Shown here: piece by piece, positions 6,992 to 11,454 of the stretch
Numbering within the stretch: the stretch's first letter is position 1
How the letters are laid out: the number at the start of each line of letters is the position of its first letter
NCBI GenBank assembly: GCA_017622055.1
Contig: JAGARY010000410.1
Location: forward strand, 1 to 11,454
Direction of reading: 5' to 3'
DNA length: 11,454 nt
Source: Treponema sp.
GTDB lineage: Bacteria > Spirochaetota > Spirochaetia > Treponematales > Treponemataceae
Notes under the pieces: model-generated
The model's input: only the letters and a program-made list of their open reading frames with translations
Told to the model about the DNA's origin: nothing
Database searches by the model: none
Position numbers and translations under genes: made by a program

Positions 6992-8569
6992 TTACAATGT
7001 TGCTAAAGTTCTTTCAATCCTAGCAAGTGATTTTTCTTTTCCCAAAACAAGGATGCTTCCAATTAATGGAGGCGAAACTTTGCTTCCTGTTACTGCCATA
7101 CGAACTGGCATCATAAAGTCGCCAAGTTTAATTCCAAGTTTTTCTGCTTTTTCTTTTGCAAGATTTTCTGCACCTTCGTGGTCCAAATCAAAAATCTTTG
7201 CAACGTAATCTTTTGCTTCTTCCAAAACTTCTTTAGTTTTTGCTAAATCAATTTTCTTTGGAATAATTTGATCTGCAGGTGGAACAGCTGGTTCTGTAAA
7301 CATAAATTTAACCATTTCTGCTGCTTCACTTAAGAATTTAAGACGTTCTTGAATCAAAGGCATAAGACCAAGCAATGTTTTTTCAACATCTTCTGTGCTC
7401 ATGTTCATTGATTTGTCCACACAATATGGACGTCCATCTTCACCCAAAGCAACCCCAGAGAATTCTGGACCAACATTTGGTTTTGGCTGAGGATTTTCTG
7501 GATTAATTTCTAAAGTTGCATCTCCAGTTCCTGTAATGAATGGCAATGTCCATTTGTAAAGTTCTTCTGCAGAAAGCTGACGGATGTAGTTTCCGTTAAA
7601 ATATTCAAGTTTTTTGTAATCAAAAACTGCAGGTGCTTTATTTAAATGTTCAAGTTTAAATGCTTTTGCAAGTTCTTCCAAAGTGTAGAATTCTTTTCCT
7701 TCTTCGTAAGAACAACCAAGCATTGCAACATAGTTTACAATTGCTTGTGGCAAATAACCGCGAGCTCTAAATTCATTTACAGAAGTTGAACCATGACGTT
7801 TAGAAAGTTTTTTACCGTCGCTTCCGTTTACCATTGGAAGATGGCAGAATTCTGGATGTTCCCAACCAAATGATTTATACATTTGAACGTGCAATGGTGT
7901 AGAAGGAATCCATTCTTGAGCACGCATAACATGACTAATTTTCATCATGTGGTCATCAACAATGTTTGCTAAGTGATATGTTGGGAATCCGTCTGTTTTA
8001 AGCAAAACTGGATCTGGAGAAATATCTTCATTTTTCCATACGATATCGCCTAAAATGTGATCAGAAAATTTTGTTTCTCCTTCCATTGGAACTTTTAAAC
8101 GAATTACATAAGGTTTTCCTGCATCAAGGTTAGCTTTTACTTCTTCTGGAGTAAGATGACGACAGTTTCTGTCATATCCTGGAGCCATTTTGTTTTATGT
8201 TTGAATTTTTCTAATACGATCAAGACGTTCTGAATCACAGAAACAGTAGTAAGCTTCACCGTTTTCAATTAATTTCATTGCGTATTCTTTGTATAATTCA
8301 AATCTTTCTGATTGAACATAAGGTCCGTATTCGCCACCTTTACTTCCACCTTCGTCCCAGTCAATTCCAAGCCAATCCATTGTGTCGTAAAGATTTTTTA
8401 CATATTTTTCATCATAGCGAGTTTGGTCTGTGTCTTCCAAGCGAAGAATAAATTTTCCGCCTTTTGAACGAGCATACAAATAATTAAAAAGCGCAGTTCT
8501 AACACCACCAATGTGCTGCAATCCTGTTGGAGAAGGAGCATATCTAACACGAACTTCTTTATCTGCCAT
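6992..8569 (-). pseudogene. gltX: Glutamyl-tRNA synthetase with an in-frame TAA at codon 125
   Basis: The frame from ATG 8569 (GAGG 7 bases upstream) to the stop at 6992 spans 525 codons and is clearly GluRS, which charges tRNA(Glu) with glutamate. It carries the class I HIGH-equivalent HIGG (residues 19-22, in PSPTGLQHIGG), LEDTD near residue 45, and KLSKR near 254-258. A TAA at 8195-8197 replaces codon 125; translation in the same frame continues at once with NKMAPGYDRNCRH. The stop falls inside a C-x-C-x24-C-x-H zinc motif (Cys109, Cys111, Cys136, His138) whose spacing equals that of E. coli GluRS when the stop is counted as one residue. Nothing else is broken. The two parts, 8195-8569 and 6992-8188 (an ATG lies 6 bases after the TAA, without a ribosome site), each carry only one of the two active-site motifs. 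It may be a recent nonsense mutation with a second copy elsewhere, a sequence error, or a read-through stop. Confidence 0.85.
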
Positions 8570-8614
8570 AATACAACCTCAATCTATTTTGATATTTTCT
8601 TTTATTACATTTTC

Positions 8615-8643
8615 ATTATATAAAATAATGGTTTGTTAATAAA
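8615..8643 (-). promoter_or_regulatory. Possible promoter of gltX
   Basis: A perfect TATAAT on the minus strand (8615-8620) sits 46 bases before the gltX ATG. The -35 at the best spacing (8638-8643, TTTATT) is weak; a better TTAACA (8634-8639) is only 13 bases away. It lies in the 78-base gap after citrate synthase, where I see no terminator, so read-through from the upstream gene is also possible. Confidence 0.4.
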
Positions 8644-8647
8644 TATA

Positions 8648-10009
8648 TTACTTTCTGTTTGCCAATGGTACAAAATCTCTTTCTGGCGATACATTTTTGT
8701 ATGCAGGACGATATATTCTTCCACCACTAACAATTTCTTCAATTCTGTGTGCAGACCAACCAGCAATACGGCTAATTGCAAAAATTGGTGTAAACAATTC
8801 TCTTGGAATGTTGAGCATTGTGTAAACAAATCCTGAATAGAAGTCTACGTTTGCACAAACTTTTTTATCTGAATTGTGCACTTCTTGAATGATGCTTGGA
8901 GCAAGACGTTCAATCATATTGTAAAGTTCAAATTCTTCCATACAGCCTTTTTCTTTTGCAAGTTCTTTTGCTTTGGCTTTTAGCAAAATTTCACGTGGGT
9001 CGCTAATTGTGTAAATTGCGTGTCCCATTCCGTAAATTAATCCAGATTTATCGTAAGCATCTTTTTTTGCAATTTTGTAAAGATAATCTGAAACTTCTTT
9101 TTCGCTAGACCAATCTTTTACATTTGCTTTTAATTCGTCCATCATTTCTACAACACGAATGTTTGCTCCACCGTGTCTAGACCCTTTTAATGAACCAACT
9201 GCAGCGGCAATTGCTGAATATGTATCTGTGTCTGCAGAAGAAACTACGTGAACTGTTAATGAAGAGTTGTTTCCTCCACCGTGTTCTGCGTGCAAAATTA
9301 AGGCCAAGTCTAAAGTTTCTGCTTCAAGTCTTGAATATGATTTATCTGCACGAATTAAGCGTAAGAAACTTTCGGCAGTAGATAAATCTGCTTTTGGATT
9401 ATGAATGAACATACTTTTGTTGTCGTAGTAGCGGCGTTTTGCTTGGTAACCGTAAGCAGCCAATGTAGAAAATCGAGCAATCAATTGAATACATTGTCTA
9501 ATTACGTTTCCTACAGATTTATTTTCTGGGTCATCATCGTAAGAATAACTTGCCAAAACTCCACGAGCCATTTTGTTCATAATATCTTGTGATGGCGCTT
9601 TCATAATCATATCTTCTGTAAAGTTTTCTGGAAGAATTCTGCATTCTCCAAGATATGATGTAAAGCGTTCCAATTTTTCTTTTGTTGGTAATTCTCCAAA
9701 AAGCAAAAGGTAGGCACATTGTTCAAATCCGAATTGTTTATTTCGTTCGGCGTCTTTAATCAAATCTTCAACATTATATCCACGGTAAATAAGACGTCCA
9801 GGAATGGCGATTTTTTCACCATCTTTCAATTCGTAACCAACTACATCACCAATTCTTGTAAGGCCAACAAGAACACCAGTTCCATTTGCGTTTCTTAATC
9901 CACGTTTTACGTCATATTTTTTGTACAAATCTGGATTAATAGGATCGTTATGGACTGCAAGCTTCTCAAGTCTTTTTAGAATTGCAATTTCGTCCTTATT
10001 AGAAAACAT
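8648..10009 (-). CDS. gltA: Citrate synthase
   Basis: The product has 453 residues from ATG 10009 (MFSNKDEIAIL). A GTG at 10015 is rejected because it falls inside the Shine-Dalgarno AAGGGGGTG, which lies close before the ATG. The enzyme condenses acetyl-CoA and oxaloacetate to citrate in the cytoplasm. The catalytic trio is visible: His243 in HAEHGGGNNSS, His330 in GMGHAIYT and Asp389 in NVDFYSG, plus SRHGGAN near 278-283. The HGGGNNS form and the roughly 450-residue length resemble the clostridial-type enzyme rather than the shorter E. coli type. No other citric-acid-cycle gene is adjacent, so a biosynthetic role toward 2-oxoglutarate and glutamate is a reasonable inference; gltX lies just downstream on the same strand. 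Confidence 0.95.
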   Translation of the reverse strand: MFSNKDEIAILKRLEKLAVHNDPINPDLYKKYDVKRGLRNANGTGVLVGLTRIGDVVGYELKDGEKIAIPGRLIYRGYNVEDLIKDAERNKQFGFEQCAYLLLFGELPTKEKLERFTSYLGECRILPENFTEDMIMKAPSQDIMNKMARGVLASYSYDDDPENKSVGNVIRQCIQLIARFSTLAAYGYQAKRRYYDNKSMFIHNPKADLSTAESFLRLIRADKSYSRLEAETLDLALILHAEHGGGNNSSLTVHVVSSADTDTYSAIAAAVGSLKGSRHGGANIRVVEMMDELKANVKDWSSEKEVSDYLYKIAKKDAYDKSGLIYGMGHAIYTISDPREILLKAKAKELAKEKGCMEEFELYNMIERLAPSIIQEVHNSDKKVCANVDFYSGFVYTMLNIPRELFTPIFAISRIAGWSAHRIEEIVSGGRIYRPAYKNVSPERDFVPLANRK

Positions 10010-10034
10010 AGGCACCCCCTTAATAATTGTTAAT

Positions 10035-10050
10035 CTGTATAAATATACAG
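10035..10050. promoter_or_regulatory. Palindromic operator candidate in the gltA leader
   Basis: CTGTATA (10035-10041) and TATACAG (10044-10050) are perfect inverted repeats around AA. The same half-site (ATACAG on the plus strand) occurs twice more at 10097-10102 and 10108-10113, 11 bases apart, within the gltA promoter. A dimeric regulator is a plausible reader. Confidence 0.4.
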
Positions 10051-10093
10051 AAAAATGTATATAAATACAATAAAACTTTAATAAAATTAAATA

Positions 10094-10122
10094 ATTATAC
10101 AGTATTCATACAGTGGTTTCAA
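10094..10122 (-). promoter_or_regulatory. Promoter of citrate synthase
   Basis: TTGAAA (10117-10122) and TATAAT (10094-10099) on the minus strand are separated by exactly 17 bases. Transcription would start near 10087, giving a leader of about 78 bases that contains the CTGTATA palindrome. One CTGTAT half-site lies in the spacer and another overlaps the -10. Confidence 0.65.
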
Positions 10123-10173
10123 GATGTTGTGGAAAATGTTGTGATAGGACGAAGCAGGAAATTGAATAAAAAT

Positions 10174-10240
10174 ATTTTCGTAATTTATTTTCGTAAACTT
10201 GAGAATTTTCGTAAAATGTATTATTATTTTCGTAAAATGT
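10174..10240 (+). repeat. Four short direct repeats (ATTTTCGTAA) over the AlbA-gene promoter
   Basis: ATTTTCGTAA occurs at 10174-10183, 10187-10196, 10205-10214 and 10226-10235. The last two share 15 bases (ATTTTCGTAAAATGT). TTTTCGTAAAA is itself nearly palindromic. Unequal spacing (13, 18 and 21 bases) and lack of spacer conservation argue against a CRISPR array; operator or iteron sites fit better. Confidence 0.6.
10199..10227 (+). promoter_or_regulatory. Promoter of the AlbA_2/ATPase gene
   Basis: TTGAGA (10199-10204) and TATTAT (10222-10227) are 17 bases apart, each one mismatch from consensus. The third ATTTTCGTAA repeat fills the spacer, and the fourth runs from the end of the -10 to the expected start near 10234. 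Confidence 0.5.
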
Positions 10241-10257
10241 TTTTTTGGGGGAAAAGT

Positions 10258-11454
10258 TTGCAAGAATCTGAATTGATGGAATTAATAACGAAAATAAAAG
10301 AAAGAAAAACAGAGACTTCAAAAATAGAATTTAAGAGTGCCAAAGGTGGTTTTCCCGAAAAACTTTATGATAGTTTTTCAAGTTTTTCTAATACAGAAGG
10401 CGGAATTATCCTTTTCGGAATTGATGAAAAAGCAGGATACAAGGTTTGTGGAATCCAGAACCCTGACGAACTTGAGAAGAAAGTTGTAAATCAAGCGAAA
10501 GAAATGGAGCCTGTGGTAAGACCTCTAATAAGTTTTTGCGAATACGAAGGAAAGATTGTTGCATCTGCAGAAATTGCCGAAATGGACTCTATAAGCAAGC
10601 CTTGTTATTATACTGGAAGAGGAAAAAGTAAAGGTTCCTATATTCGAGTCGGTGATGCTGATTTACCAATGACGGAATATGAAATCTACAGCTACGATGC
10701 CTTTAAATACAAGACTGAAGACGAACTTAGAACAAGCAAAAGAATAGATGCTTCTCTGTTTGACCAAATACAATTGGATAGCTTTATTGCAAAAGCAGTT
10801 TCTACTAAACCAAACCTTGTGAATATGGATAAGAAAACTCTTATTACTTTGAACGGTCTTTCAGACAAAGATGGAAATCCTACTGTATGTGGTATAATGC
10901 TTTTCGGTAAATATCCACAGTACCTTTCTCCTAATCTTGATATTATTGCAGTTGTGTGTGCAACAAATAACTATGCAGATGAGTCGGGAAGGGGAGAGCG
11001 TTTTCTTGTAAACAAAAGACTTGATGGAACTATACCTCAAATGCTAGAAAGTGCACTTTCTTTTGTTCAGCAAAATATGAAAATTTCAACAGTAGTTGAT
11101 AAAACTGGGCATCGTAATGATGTTTATGAATATCCAGTAAAAGCCATTCGTGAAATTATTTTGAATGCACTGATTCATCGTGACTACAGCATTCATACAG
11201 AAAATGAGCCAATTCGTATAGAAATGTATCCTGATAGAATTGAAGTCTCCAATCCTGGAGGTTTGTATGGTCGTCTTACACTTGATGAGCTTGGAAAAAC
11301 TAAGGCTGATGTCAGAAATCCATTTATAGCCGCTGCACTAGAAATTCTTACTACCACAGAAAACCGATATTCTGGTATTCCTACTATATATGCGGAAATG
11401 AAAAAAGCCGGATTATTTGAGCCAAAATTTGAAAACATAAGAGGAACTTTTAAA
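10258..11454 (+). CDS. AlbA_2 (Schlafen-like) DNA-binding/GHKL ATPase protein, 3' end outside window
   Basis: 399 codons are visible without a stop; the gene continues past the window edge. I prefer the TTG at 10258 because GGGGG (10247-10251) lies 6 bases before it and the leader would be about 24 bases; ATG 10276 is the alternative. The N-terminal AlbA_2 domain (about 20-140) shows IEFKSAKGG, FSNTEGGIILFGI and GSYIRVGD. A C-terminal HATPase_c_4-like region shows IREIILNALIHRDYS near residue 300 and IEVSNPGGLYG near 330. The usual winged-helix end is probably cut off. Such proteins are often annotated as putative transcriptional regulators or RecG-like helicases, though no helicase domain is seen; their function is mostly unproven, with links to regulation and phage defence. 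Repeats in its promoter suggest autoregulation. Confidence 0.85.
   Translation, partial: MQESELMELITKIKERKTETSKIEFKSAKGGFPEKLYDSFSSFSNTEGGIILFGIDEKAGYKVCGIQNPDELEKKVVNQAKEMEPVVRPLISFCEYEGKIVASAEIAEMDSISKPCYYTGRGKSKGSYIRVGDADLPMTEYEIYSYDAFKYKTEDELRTSKRIDASLFDQIQLDSFIAKAVSTKPNLVNMDKKTLITLNGLSDKDGNPTVCGIMLFGKYPQYLSPNLDIIAVVCATNNYADESGRGERFLVNKRLDGTIPQMLESALSFVQQNMKISTVVDKTGHRNDVYEYPVKAIREIILNALIHRDYSIHTENEPIRIEMYPDRIEVSNPGGLYGRLTLDELGKTKADVRNPFIAAALEILTTTENRYSGIPTIYAEMKKAGLFEPKFENIRGTFK

Noticed and set aside
6992..8188. Separate gene for the C-terminal part of gltX
   Set aside because: It is in the same frame as the N-terminal part, has no ribosome site, and begins inside the zinc loop, so it is the rest of a broken gene rather than an independent one.
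10174..10240. CRISPR array
   Set aside because: Repeat units are only 10-15 bases with short uneven gaps, and there are no cas genes.
10106..10321. Minus-strand 71-codon ORF with a signal-like N-terminus and FYEN repeats
   Set aside because: It lies antisense to the AlbA gene start and its promoter; the apparent peptide repeats are just the ATTTTCGTAA array read backward, and no ribosome site is visible.

Overview
The window looks like a low-GC spirochete chromosome, most likely a saccharolytic Treponema. This is inferred from protein style (the glutamyl-tRNA synthetase N-terminus, citrate synthase and lipoprotein/outer-membrane genes) and from the AT-rich DNA; no marker gene here settles the genus.

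Layout. On the minus strand, positions 114-1786 hold a two-gene surface operon: a predicted lipoprotein with Gly/Ala-rich hydrophobic segments, followed with stop-start overlap by a small beta-barrel-like exported protein. A near-consensus promoter lies just upstream. Next on the same strand (1932-3833) is a one-piece ABC exporter. Its stop is followed after one base by a 21-codon ORF with a strong Shine-Dalgarno sequence, perhaps the relic of a deleted partner subunit.

The 470-base gap between the ABC gene and the plus-strand gene at 4304 is rich in structure. It holds a GC-richer element with CCGTT/AACGG ends and two perfect hairpins (3901-4032). A promoter follows, then a leader RNA with the landmarks of the yybP-ykoY manganese riboswitch and a 15-bp terminator that competes with its first helix. 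The controlled gene is a lone beta subunit of a sodium-pumping decarboxylase (oadB-like), closed by its own terminator. It is followed by a cytoplasmic family-43 glycosidase (5559-6941).

On the minus strand, gltX (6992-8569) carries an in-frame TAA at codon 125, inside its zinc-binding loop, while the rest of the reading frame is intact. Upstream of it is citrate synthase (8648-10009), with its own promoter and repeated CTGTAT motifs. Citrate synthase and glutamyl-tRNA synthetase both touch glutamate metabolism, but gltX appears to have its own promoter as well.

At the right edge a plus-strand gene for an AlbA_2 (Schlafen-like)/GHKL-ATPase protein runs off the window. Its promoter is interleaved with four copies of ATTTTCGTAA. 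I found no tRNA, rRNA, CRISPR array, insertion sequence or transposase.
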